From positions 208,994-247,305 of the forward strand of contig JALTJZ010000011.1 in NCBI GenBank assembly GCA_027076325.1: a stretch of 38,312 bases of DNA, written 5' to 3'. Under the pieces are notes generated by a model, which was not told the DNA's origin, searched no databases, and worked only from the letters and a program-made list of their open reading frames with translations. The translations under genes were made by a program, and so were the position numbers. The stretch comes from Chromatiales bacterium. GTDB taxonomy: Bacteria; Pseudomonadota; Gammaproteobacteria; UBA6429; Thiohalophilaceae. Each line of letters opens with the position of its first letter. Position 1 is the stretch's first letter. Below, piece by piece: positions 8,071 to 15,900 of this stretch.

Positions 8071-8631
8071 ATGACATTAAACCCTATTATCCAGCCACTT
8101 GAAGCCATTAACGAAAAAGTGGGGCAGGCCATTAGCTGGCTAACACTGGGCGTTGTGCTGCTAACCTTTCTGGTTGTGGTGCTGCGTTATGGTTTTGATA
8201 TTGGCTGGATCTGGATGCAGGAACTGGTCACCTACATGTACGCCTGGATTTTTATGCTTGCCGCCGGCTATACCCTGAAACACGAAGGCCATGTCCGTGT
8301 TGATATTTTCTACCGCCAGTTCAACCCTCGCAGACAAGCCTGGGTTAATCTGCTGGGCAGCCTGTTTTTACTGTTCCCAATGTTTATTTTTATCGCATGG
8401 ATAAGTTTTGATTACGTTCTAACTTCCTGGCGCATTAGCGAAGCATCCGGCGAAGCGGGTGGCCTGGCCTTTGTGTACCTGCTAAAAACCAGCCTTTTTA
8501 TTATGCCGCTGCTGGTGCTACTGCAAGGCACCGCACTAATCTTACACAGCATTGAAGTCCTCCTGGGTAAACCGGCAGACGATTCTGCGGATAAAAATCA
8601 GCAACAACGCCCTCAAGAGAGTACATTTTAA
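8071..8631 (+). CDS. dctQ: TRAP transporter small permease (DctQ family)
   Basis: The 186-residue inner-membrane protein has four hydrophobic helices (about 20-40, 50-68, 92-115 and 138-160) in the DctQ arrangement. Its first half carries the typical LRYGFDIGWIWMQELVTYMY region and an AGYTLKHEGHVRVDIFY loop. It is the small membrane subunit of a TRAP transporter, which uses the sodium gradient to import organic acids with DctM and a periplasmic binding protein. The stop codon overlaps the dctM start (TAATG). No strong ribosome site precedes the ATG. The symbol denotes the family; the substrate is suggested only by the binding protein at 11475-12566. Confidence 0.9.
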   Translation: MTLNPIIQPLEAINEKVGQAISWLTLGVVLLTFLVVVLRYGFDIGWIWMQELVTYMYAWIFMLAAGYTLKHEGHVRVDIFYRQFNPRRQAWVNLLGSLFLLFPMFIFIAWISFDYVLTSWRISEASGEAGGLAFVYLLKTSLFIMPLLVLLQGTALILHSIEVLLGKPADDSADKNQQQRPQESTF

Positions 8632-10013
8632 TGGAGTGGATGCCGCTTATTATGTTTGCGGTTGTCTGCCTGGTGTTACTTACCGGTTACCCGGTCGCAT
8701 TCGTCCTCGGTGGCACCGCATTACTGTTCGCTTTTATTGGTGTTCTCACTAACACCTTCGACAACAGCTTTCTGGTTAATTTACCCAGCCGCCTTTACGG
8801 CATCATGACCACCACCACGCTAATAGCCGTACCACTGTTTGTATTTATGGGCTGCATGTTAGAACGCTCAAAAGTGGCCGATCAACTCCTCGACACCATG
8901 GCCAAACTGTTTGGCTCATTACGTGGCGGCCTGGGGCTATCCGTTATTTTTGTTGGCATGCTGCTCGCTGCCAGTACCGGCATTGTCGGCGCAACGGTTG
9001 TAACAATGGGTCTGTTGTCACTGCCCACCATGTTAAAACGCGGTTACGATCCACAGGTTGCCAGTGGCTTAATCTGCGCATCGGGCACACTTGGGCAAAT
9101 TATTCCACCCTCCATCGTCCTGATACTACTGGGGGATGTGCTCTCAACCGCCTACCAGCAGGCTCAACTCGATATGGGTATTTTTTCACCCGATACCGTT
9201 TCAGTCGGCGACCTGTTTATTGGTGCGTTAATTCCCGGCTTGATTCTAGTCGGCCTGTATGCACTGTATGTTATTGGCTTAAGTATTTTTAAACCCACAA
9301 GTGTTCCCGCTATTCCAGAAAACGAACGCCAGCAAAGTTTACAACAGCTACTATTACAAATTATAAAAGCCCTGCTACCACCCATTGCGCTTATTATTGC
9401 CGTACTCGGCTCTATTTTAATTGGCGCTGCCACGCCCACCGAAGCCGCTTCCGTTGGTGCCGTTGGCTCAATACTCCTTGCCATTGTGCAACGTCAGTTT
9501 AATATGGCTGTACTTAAAGAAGTCATGCTCAGCACTACACGCATCACCAGCATGGTGTTTATTATTTTTGTTGGTGCGTCACTTTTTTCGCTGGTCTTCC
9601 GCGGTTATGGTGGAGATGAAACCGTTCGTGAAATTTTAACCAGCCTGCCAGGTGGCACCTTTGGCGCCATCTTTATTGTTATGCTGGTGATGTTCCTGCT
9701 CGGCTTTATTCTCGACTTTATTGAAATTACCTTTGTTGTTGTACCCATTGTTGCGCCGATTTTGCTCGCCATGGACATCAACCCCATCTGGCTGGGTATT
9801 ATGATTGCAATTAACCTGCAAACCTCTTTCCTCACACCGCCGTTTGGCTTTGCCCTGTTTTACCTGCGCGGTGTTGCGCCCAACTCCGTTGCAACTAAGC
9901 AAATATACAAAGGGGTTATGCCCTTTATATTTATTCAACTTATCGGCTTAAGCGTGTTAGCCTATTGGCCAGAGCTTGCAACCTGGTTACCTGGGCTAGT
10001 GTACAATGACTAA
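8631..10013 (+). CDS. dctM: TRAP transporter large permease (DctM family)
   Basis: The 460-residue, highly hydrophobic protein is the ion-coupled transport subunit of the TRAP system. About 12 membrane segments are visible. Family features include VPLFVFMGCMLERS near residues 63-76, the ASTGIVGATVVTMGLLSLP re-entrant region, ASGTLGQIIPPSIVLILLG in the first repeat, GAATPTEAASVGAVG, and the second-repeat NLQTSFLTPPFGFALFYL. It shares one base with the dctQ stop codon, so translation is coupled. The binding-protein gene is not adjacent, which is unusual for TRAP loci; it lies two genes downstream on the other strand. Confidence 0.93.
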   Translation: MEWMPLIMFAVVCLVLLTGYPVAFVLGGTALLFAFIGVLTNTFDNSFLVNLPSRLYGIMTTTTLIAVPLFVFMGCMLERSKVADQLLDTMAKLFGSLRGGLGLSVIFVGMLLAASTGIVGATVVTMGLLSLPTMLKRGYDPQVASGLICASGTLGQIIPPSIVLILLGDVLSTAYQQAQLDMGIFSPDTVSVGDLFIGALIPGLILVGLYALYVIGLSIFKPTSVPAIPENERQQSLQQLLLQIIKALLPPIALIIAVLGSILIGAATPTEAASVGAVGSILLAIVQRQFNMAVLKEVMLSTTRITSMVFIIFVGASLFSLVFRGYGGDETVREILTSLPGGTFGAIFIVMLVMFLLGFILDFIEITFVVVPIVAPILLAMDINPIWLGIMIAINLQTSFLTPPFGFALFYLRGVAPNSVATKQIYKGVMPFIFIQLIGLSVLAYWPELATWLPGLVYND

Positions 10014-10087
10014 CCACGCCTGCTAACCTCTTTGACATTAAAATCAGCACTTTATAAAATACATCAAATAATAACAGGGATATAACT

Positions 10088-10963
10088 GTGGAAATTATCG
10101 GCCTTCTGCTTGCACCGGTGGTAATCATTAGCTTTATCTGGCTACTCGTGCGTGCATTTAAAAAAAGTGCCGCCTGGGGGTTTTGGGTTTTACTTGGGCC
10201 ACTGCTGATTGTTATTTTAGCTGCCATGCTCATACAAGCCGATAGCATTATCAGCATCCTGCTTATTTCGCTGGCGGCCTATATTCCACCTGTTGCGTTC
10301 GCCTATAAATGCTGGGAAGAAGCTAAAAAGCCCTTCTTAACCTATATGATATCGTCTGTACTCAGTTTATCACTGAGTGTTTCCACTCTCGCCAGCCTTG
10401 GTGACGACACGCTCACAAGCTTAATATCGCAGTCACAACAGGGCATTATTAACGAGCAGGATGCTGCCCAGCGCATGAAACGGCTCATTCGACAAATGGA
10501 AAACAGTGCATCGCTCACCCCACAGGAAAAGCTCACCATACGCACCGCACAAAATATAATAAAACAAGTTGAAATGAATTTAGCTAAAGATCCTCTGTAC
10601 TACAGCCGCGAGTCTGCAGAAGAAGATCGACAGGATATTGCCGAACGTGAAGCACAGCGCAAAAAAGAAGAAGCACTAAAAAAACTACAGGAAAAACTAA
10701 ACCAGCGCACGGCAAAAGAAACAACACCCACACAGAAAAAACCGCGCACCTTTCCTAAAATTAAAAAGTCTGAAATAAGAAAATACATTGGCTCAACCAT
10801 TATCATTATCACAATGCAGGAACTAAAGCACAAAGGAATATTAAGAGGCTTTGATGAAGAAGGTTACAACATAATATTAGAAAAAGAACGCAAAACTGGC
10901 AAACTACAATTTAAAATGCATATGTCCGATATTAAAAAAATCTACTTATACATTGACGAGTAA
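10088..10963 (+). CDS. Membrane protein with C-terminal Sm-like domain, function unknown
   Basis: I do not recognise the full-length 291-residue protein. Residues 3-22, 32-50, 54-73 and 83-103 look like membrane helices. A charged, probably coiled-coil region (about 165-210) rich in Glu, Lys and Arg follows, then a basic linker. Residues 229-289 resemble an Sm/LSm fold: the Sm1 pattern is visible as KGILRGFDEEGYNIILE, with G250, G254, F255, D256 and N261 at the expected spacing. A short beta strand at IKKIYLYID sits where Sm2 would be. The start is GTG, placed 7 bases after AGGGA. It stands between dctM and msrB on the same strand, separated by 74 and 60 bases. A membrane-tethered RNA-binding or oligomerising role is conjecture. 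Confidence 0.7.
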   Translation: MEIIGLLLAPVVIISFIWLLVRAFKKSAAWGFWVLLGPLLIVILAAMLIQADSIISILLISLAAYIPPVAFAYKCWEEAKKPFLTYMISSVLSLSLSVSTLASLGDDTLTSLISQSQQGIINEQDAAQRMKRLIRQMENSASLTPQEKLTIRTAQNIIKQVEMNLAKDPLYYSRESAEEDRQDIAEREAQRKKEEALKKLQEKLNQRTAKETTPTQKKPRTFPKIKKSEIRKYIGSTIIIITMQELKHKGILRGFDEEGYNIILEKERKTGKLQFKMHMSDIKKIYLYIDE

Positions 10964-11023
10964 GTGGTAAAAAGAATACACCAGCATCCTTTTTCACACA
11001 GCCATTAGTTTATCGAAAGCGCA

Positions 11024-11431
11024 ATGGATAAAACCACAAAAAATAAAATTATAAAATCCGAGCAACAATGGCGTGATCAATTATCGGCAGAGCAGTTCAA
11101 TGTTTGCCGCAAACACGGCACTGAGCCTGCTTTTAGCGGCGAATATGCCGACTGCAAACAAGACGGCACTTATGTGTGTATTTGCTGCGGAGAACCCTTA
11201 TTTAGCTCAGACACAAAATTTGATTCAGGCACAGGCTGGCCAAGTTTCTGGCAACCTGTTAACGAAACAGCCATTGAAGAAACAGAAGATACGCAGCTCT
11301 TTATGAAGCGCATTGAAGTGCACTGCAGTAAGTGTGACAGCCATCTGGGGCATGTGTTTCCCGATGGCCCGCAACCCACCGGGCTGCGCTATTGCATTAA
11401 TTCAGTTTCTTTAAAATTGAAAGAAAAATAA
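11024..11431 (+). CDS. msrB: Peptide-methionine (R)-S-oxide reductase MsrB
   Basis: This is a thioredoxin-dependent repair enzyme reducing methionine-R-sulfoxide in proteins. The 135-residue length is typical of the stand-alone form. Both structural zinc pairs are present (CICCGEPLF and [13 protein letters not shown]), as are the family motif [14 protein letters not shown] and the catalytic cysteine in GLRYCINS. There is no signal peptide, so it acts in the cytoplasm. It is convergent with the TRAP binding-protein gene, with about 43 bases between stop codons. Confidence 0.96.
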   Translation: MDKTTKNKIIKSEQQWRDQLSAEQFNVCRKHGTEPAFSGEYADCKQDGTYVCICCGEPLFSSDTKFDSGTGWPSFWQPVNETAIEETEDTQLFMKRIEVHCSKCDSHLGHVFPDGPQPTGLRYCINSVSLKLKEK

Positions 11432-11436
11432 ACTCT

Positions 11437-11464
11437 GTCATTGCAAGTGATAGCACAAAGAATC
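11437..11464. repeat. Degenerate REP-like half element
   Basis: The segment beginning GTCATTGCAAGTGATAGC aligns with the intact palindromic element at 31654-31676 (TGCGAGCGATAGCG core) with a few substitutions. It lies in the short convergent gap between msrB and the TRAP binding protein gene, a usual place for REP-type repeats. Confidence 0.4.
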
Positions 11465-11474
11465 AAACCAGTCA

Positions 11475-12566
11475 CTACAAACTTCGCGCCTTTAAATAAG
11501 CCTGCTCTGAAATTTTATGGTAAGCCACCACATTGTCGCGGAATTTTTTATATGACTGGTAAATTTGTTTGCTCATTTTATCTTTATTGGCAATTTCTGC
11601 GACGACACTGTCTGATAAGCCACTGAGTTTTTTCAGCACATCGTCAGGGTATTTACGCACATCCACTTTATACTTGTTTACTAAATCTTTAAGTGCTGCA
11701 TTATTTCGTGCGGTATATTCTGCCAGCATATCATTATTAACAACCAGCGCGGCATTGCGCACAATGCTTTGTAAATCTTTGGGTAATTGATCAAAGGCTT
11801 TTTTATTAACAAGGGCTTCAAGCGTGGGGCCTGGCTCATGCCAACCGGGGTAATAGTAATATTTGGCTGCCTTATATAAACCAAAGGCCAAATCATTATA
11901 GGGCCCCACCCATTCTGTCGCATCGATGTTACCAGACTTGAGTGCTGTAAAGAGTTCGCCGCCCGGTAAATTAACTGGCGTACCCCCCGCACGTTTAAGC
12001 ACTTCACCACCTAAACCGGGAATACGCATTTTTAAACCTTTTAAATCCTTGATGCTGTTAATTTGTTTGTTAAACCAGCCACCCATTTGCACACCCGTAT
12101 TGCCACACGCTAATGGAACAAGGTTAAAGTCGCGGTAGGCTTTTTCCCATAACTGCATACCCCCGCCATAAAATAACCAGCCGTTCATTTCCTGTGCCGT
12201 TAAACCAAAAGGGACGGCAGTAAAAAACTGAAAGGCTTCGCTCTTGCCTTTCCAGTAGTAAGCGGCTCCATGCCCCATTTCAGCGGCACCACCGGACACA
12301 GCATCAAACACTTCAAAGGCCGGCACCAGCTCTTTTGCACCATAAACTTTTACCGTTAAACGCCCACCGCTCATTTCGGTAATCAACTTTGCCAGATTGT
12401 TTGCGCCCGTTCCCAGGCCGGGGAAATTTTTTGGCCAGGTTGTTACCATTTTCCATTTAATTTTTTTGTTGCTGGCAATAGCAGGGGCTGATAACAAACT
12501 ACCCGCGGTGCCTGTAATGGCGGCCACACCCATACCTGATGTTTTTATAAAATCACGTCGCTTCAT
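11475..12566 (-). CDS. dctP: TRAP transporter periplasmic binding protein (DctP family, 2-oxoacid/lactate-like)
   Basis: The 363-residue protein starts with a twin-arginine signal (RRDFIK at residues 3-8, then a hydrophobic stretch ending SAPAIA), so it is probably exported folded. The mature part has the subgroup pattern WKMVTTWPKNFPGLGTGAN, the GAAEMGHGAAYYWKG region, and the ligand/metal region ATEWVGPYND followed by YYYYPGWHEPG. These resemble TakP-type proteins that bind 2-oxoacids or lactate. An AAGGAAT ribosome site precedes the ATG. It is transcribed against dctQM, yet no other TRAP permease is near, so it is the likely partner. The substrate assignment rests on resemblance only. Confidence 0.88.
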   Translation of the reverse strand: MKRRDFIKTSGMGVAAITGTAGSLLSAPAIASNKKIKWKMVTTWPKNFPGLGTGANNLAKLITEMSGGRLTVKVYGAKELVPAFEVFDAVSGGAAEMGHGAAYYWKGKSEAFQFFTAVPFGLTAQEMNGWLFYGGGMQLWEKAYRDFNLVPLACGNTGVQMGGWFNKQINSIKDLKGLKMRIPGLGGEVLKRAGGTPVNLPGGELFTALKSGNIDATEWVGPYNDLAFGLYKAAKYYYYPGWHEPGPTLEALVNKKAFDQLPKDLQSIVRNAALVVNNDMLAEYTARNNAALKDLVNKYKVDVRKYPDDVLKKLSGLSDSVVAEIANKDKMSKQIYQSYKKFRDNVVAYHKISEQAYLKARSL

Positions 12567-12975
12567 GGTTATTCCTTAAAGTATTTTTTTAATCATTTAT
12601 GCCGATTTTGTATAGAAATAGTCTAATTAATAAGTGTTGCTTTACATTATTGTTTTTAAATCAACACCTTGGATGTATACCACATAATAACAGTAATAAA
12701 TCAATTATTCCTTAACAAAATATTGATGCAAAATATGTGAATAATTACCATTATTTTTTTAAAATAAAACTGGAAAGCCCCGTATTTTCTGCCAGAATTA
12801 ATCTCAATTAATAATATTGTAATCGCTCAACTTCATTCGCAACAAAACCTGTTAAGTGCTTGTTTTCCGCTCTGAAGTAAACCAAAAATTACAAAAAGCA
12901 AAAATAACACCGTCAGATACGCAAGCTAGCGTATCAATATTTAGTACCAGTTAATTATAATTTTAAAGAAAACAA
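12567..12975. other. Divergent intergenic region, AT-rich, with a 20-base near-palindrome
   Basis: No gene is seen in these 409 bases, which separate the divergent dctP and GGDEF-EAL genes. The stretch is strongly AT-rich. The clearest structure is GATACGC-N6-GCGTATC at 12916-12935, palindromic except for one central mismatched pair. A TATAAT hexamer at 12956-12961 lies only 15 bases before the GGDEF-EAL start codon. Confidence 0.5.
12916..12935. promoter_or_regulatory. Possible operator palindrome upstream of the GGDEF-EAL gene
   Basis: Seven-base arms GATACGC and GCGTATC flank a six-base centre that itself contains AGCT. The right arm reaches 21 bases before a TATAAT hexamer (12956-12961), so a bound dimeric repressor or activator would cover the -35 region. 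No regulator gene is adjacent to name it. Confidence 0.35.
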
Positions 12976-15876
12976 ATGCTACCGTCTTTACTACGTTTAA
13001 AGAAGCAACTTGCATTAACGGTAACTGTCAGTTTTATTCTGACACCCGTCATTGCCTATAGCGTTGCATCTGTTTTTAAAATGCCAACCAATGTGGAATT
13101 TTTCTTTACGCCTTTTGGATTAATTCTTGCTGGCATTTGCCTGCTACTCACTACCTGGGTTTTCTTTTTTAGTTATAATTTTTTAAATCCTGTTTTTGAC
13201 TGGTTGTCCAGCCAGTCGCCAGCAGATGCACCAGCCGTACTACCTGAAAAATTAAGTGCACACATGCACTCTTTTACTTCAACTTACTGGTCATTCTTTT
13301 TAAGTTATATCCTGTTTATACCCACCATCCACTTCTGGTTTATCGAAACACCAACGAATGCAAGCGCCTACGGCAGCTTGCTACAATTTATGCTTTTAAA
13401 TCTGGTTATTGCTGTTATCGTTGCCATGCCTGGCTATTTTTTCTCGCTCAACCTGCTGGGTACGGTTAGCCGCTATACCGGCCTGACCTATGTGCAAGTA
13501 AGCATGCGAACCAAAATCCTGCTTATTGGTGGCTTTGTTCCACTATTAATGACCACTATCTTTTTAAAGTATTACTGGTGGAAAACGGGTGTATTACCAA
13601 CCGAAATCTTACTTACCTGGGGCTTACTGGGCTTCACTGCCTTCCTGACAACCTCCATTTATTTATATGGCTTTAATCAGGCACTGTCTCCGGTTAAACA
13701 CATCACTGCGGCCAACCACGGTGCAACTAGCCATGAGCGCCTGGCAGAGCGCTTAACACCCCGCTCCACCGATGAAATGGGGCTACTGGTACAAATGCTG
13801 GGTAAATTATTTAAACGCCTAGGTGATCAGGAAGCCCACGTACATGCCATTGTCGAGCATGCAGCAGAGGGCATTATTATCCTCAATAGCCAATGCAAAA
13901 TAGAAACTGTTAACCCAGCAGCCGAGCAGTTATTTGGTTTTGATATTGATGAACTTCGTGCAAAAGACTTTACCTGGATTATCCCGTCGTTTAGCCGTAA
14001 CACACAGGAATATATGCAGGGCGAACACGAAGTAGAAGCGCAGCATCGTGATGGCCATATGCTCACGATGTCCTTGCGCATGACCCAAATGGTGATGGAC
14101 AAGAAAATTTACTATAACTGCCTGATTTCAGATATTTCTGAACGTAAGGCCACCGAGAAAATGCTGATACAGGCCGAAGCACGTTACCGCGACCTGGTCG
14201 AAACTGCACATGATCTTGTCTGGAGTATGGACAATAAAGGGCGCTGGACCTACCTTAACAAGGCCGTTTCCAATATATATGGTTATGAAGCGGATGAAAT
14301 GTTATTTAAACATTATTCCGACTATCAGCTACCTGAATCGCGTAATCGTGATCTATCCGCGATTGAAAAAATTTTATCGGGCAAGGAAATTGTTGGCTAT
14401 GAAACCGTGCATGTTAATAAACAGGGTGAAGATGTACATATTAGCTTTAATGCCAAACCCATGCTAAACCCGGATGGCAGTGTTGCTTATATTACCGGTA
14501 CCGCACGCGATATTACTTCAAAGAAAGCCTATGAAAATGAATTAACTTATCAGGCACAACATGATTCCCTCACTGGCCTTTATAATCGCAAATATTTCCA
14601 GCAGGAACTTGAACGGGTTGTTTCCCGTGTTGCCCGCTCGGCCGCCGACTGTGCTGTTTTTTATATCGACCTTGATCAGTTTAAATATGTGAACGATACC
14701 GTTGGCCATGCGGCAGGGGACAAACTATTGCTTGAAACCACTAACTTGTTGCGCAGCCATATTCGTGAAGGCGATTTACTGGCACGTTTTGGCGGCGATG
14801 AATTTACCGTACTGCTTTATAACCTGGAGCGCGAAGAAGCTTGCAGCGTTGCCGAAGGTTTACGCAAGCTATTTGAAAACTATCAATTTATTGATAGCGG
14901 AAAATCATTTAGCGTTACATTAAGTCTTGGCATTACCTGCATTACCAATCAAACCACTTCGGCAGATGAAGTCCTCTCACAAGCGGATATTGCCTGTAAT
15001 ATTGCCAAATCCAATGGCCGTAATCGCACTCATATAGCCGAACCCGGCAATAATGAAAAAGACGGCCTGGCCAATGACATGGGATGGGCCAGCCGGGTTC
15101 GTGACGCCTTTGAAAATGACCGCTTTTCTCTGGTCTATCAACCCATTATTTCGGTGGCCAGCGGCGCAATTAATGACTATGAAGTATTATTACGTATGCA
15201 ACGTGATGATGGCGACATGATTTTACCTGGTGGTTTTATGCCTGCAGCCGAGCGCTTTGGCCTGGTACATAACGTGGATCGCTGGGCCATTACCCGTGCA
15301 ATTACTCATCTTGATGCGCTCACTGCGCAACACAAAAAAGAACTGCGCTTTGCAATTAATCTGTCTGGCCGTGCCTTTGAGGACAAAGAGCTATTACCCC
15401 TTATTCGCGGCCTGCTTAATGACTCGAGTCTGTCACCTGCGCAACTCACTTTTGAAATTACCGAAACAGCCGCCATTGCCAACTTGCGCGATGCCAGTAA
15501 ATTTATAAGCAAACTCAAAGATATGGGGTGTGAATTTGCACTGGATGACTTTGGCTCAGGATTTTGTTCATTTAACTACCTTCAAAAATTACCGGTCGAT
15601 AAACTTAAAATCGATGGCTCTTTTGTAAAAAATCTGGCCAGCACCCAGGTCGATCAGGCGATGGTGCAATCTATGAACCAGATTGCACATGCGCTCGGCA
15701 AAAGAACCATTGCTGAATTTGTTGAAAATGATAAAACACTGCAACTACTTAAATTATACGGTGTCGATTTTGCACAGGGTAATTACCTGGGTCGACCCAG
15801 CACACAGATCTATTCCCCCATGGATTTTCAAGGTCTGAAAACTGAAGCCAAAAAAGAAGAACTGGTTCTGAACTAA
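12976..15876 (+). CDS. Membrane PAS-PAS-GGDEF-EAL cyclic-di-GMP turnover protein
   Basis: The 966-residue protein begins with about six membrane helices (near 11-33, 44-68, 103-122, 135-160, 182-202 and 210-230), like an integral-membrane sensor region, then a HAMP-like linker and two PAS domains (about 288-400 and 400-530; the PAC-like SDISERKA and TARDITSKKA ends are visible). The cyclase domain has RFGGDEF (GG at 606-607) and a preceding RxxD inhibition site (REGD). The phosphodiesterase domain has E736-V-L in place of EAL, plus NLSGRAF, FEITETAA, DDFGSG (D857, D858) and KLKIDG, all expected for activity. Both catalytic domains look intact, so the net effect cannot be predicted. A TATAAT 15 bases before the ATG would give a nearly leaderless mRNA. 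Confidence 0.93.
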   Translation: MLPSLLRLKKQLALTVTVSFILTPVIAYSVASVFKMPTNVEFFFTPFGLILAGICLLLTTWVFFFSYNFLNPVFDWLSSQSPADAPAVLPEKLSAHMHSFTSTYWSFFLSYILFIPTIHFWFIETPTNASAYGSLLQFMLLNLVIAVIVAMPGYFFSLNLLGTVSRYTGLTYVQVSMRTKILLIGGFVPLLMTTIFLKYYWWKTGVLPTEILLTWGLLGFTAFLTTSIYLYGFNQALSPVKHITAANHGATSHERLAERLTPRSTDEMGLLVQMLGKLFKRLGDQEAHVHAIVEHAAEGIIILNSQCKIETVNPAAEQLFGFDIDELRAKDFTWIIPSFSRNTQEYMQGEHEVEAQHRDGHMLTMSLRMTQMVMDKKIYYNCLISDISERKATEKMLIQAEARYRDLVETAHDLVWSMDNKGRWTYLNKAVSNIYGYEADEMLFKHYSDYQLPESRNRDLSAIEKILSGKEIVGYETVHVNKQGEDVHISFNAKPMLNPDGSVAYITGTARDITSKKAYENELTYQAQHDSLTGLYNRKYFQQELERVVSRVARSAADCAVFYIDLDQFKYVNDTVGHAAGDKLLLETTNLLRSHIREGDLLARFGGDEFTVLLYNLEREEACSVAEGLRKLFENYQFIDSGKSFSVTLSLGITCITNQTTSADEVLSQADIACNIAKSNGRNRTHIAEPGNNEKDGLANDMGWASRVRDAFENDRFSLVYQPIISVASGAINDYEVLLRMQRDDGDMILPGGFMPAAERFGLVHNVDRWAITRAITHLDALTAQHKKELRFAINLSGRAFEDKELLPLIRGLLNDSSLSPAQLTFEITETAAIANLRDASKFISKLKDMGCEFALDDFGSGFCSFNYLQKLPVDKLKIDGSFVKNLASTQVDQAMVQSMNQIAHALGKRTIAEFVENDKTLQLLKLYGVDFAQGNYLGRPSTQIYSPMDFQGLKTEAKKEELVLN

Positions 15877-15900
15877 TCAGGATTAATTCATTGATATAAA

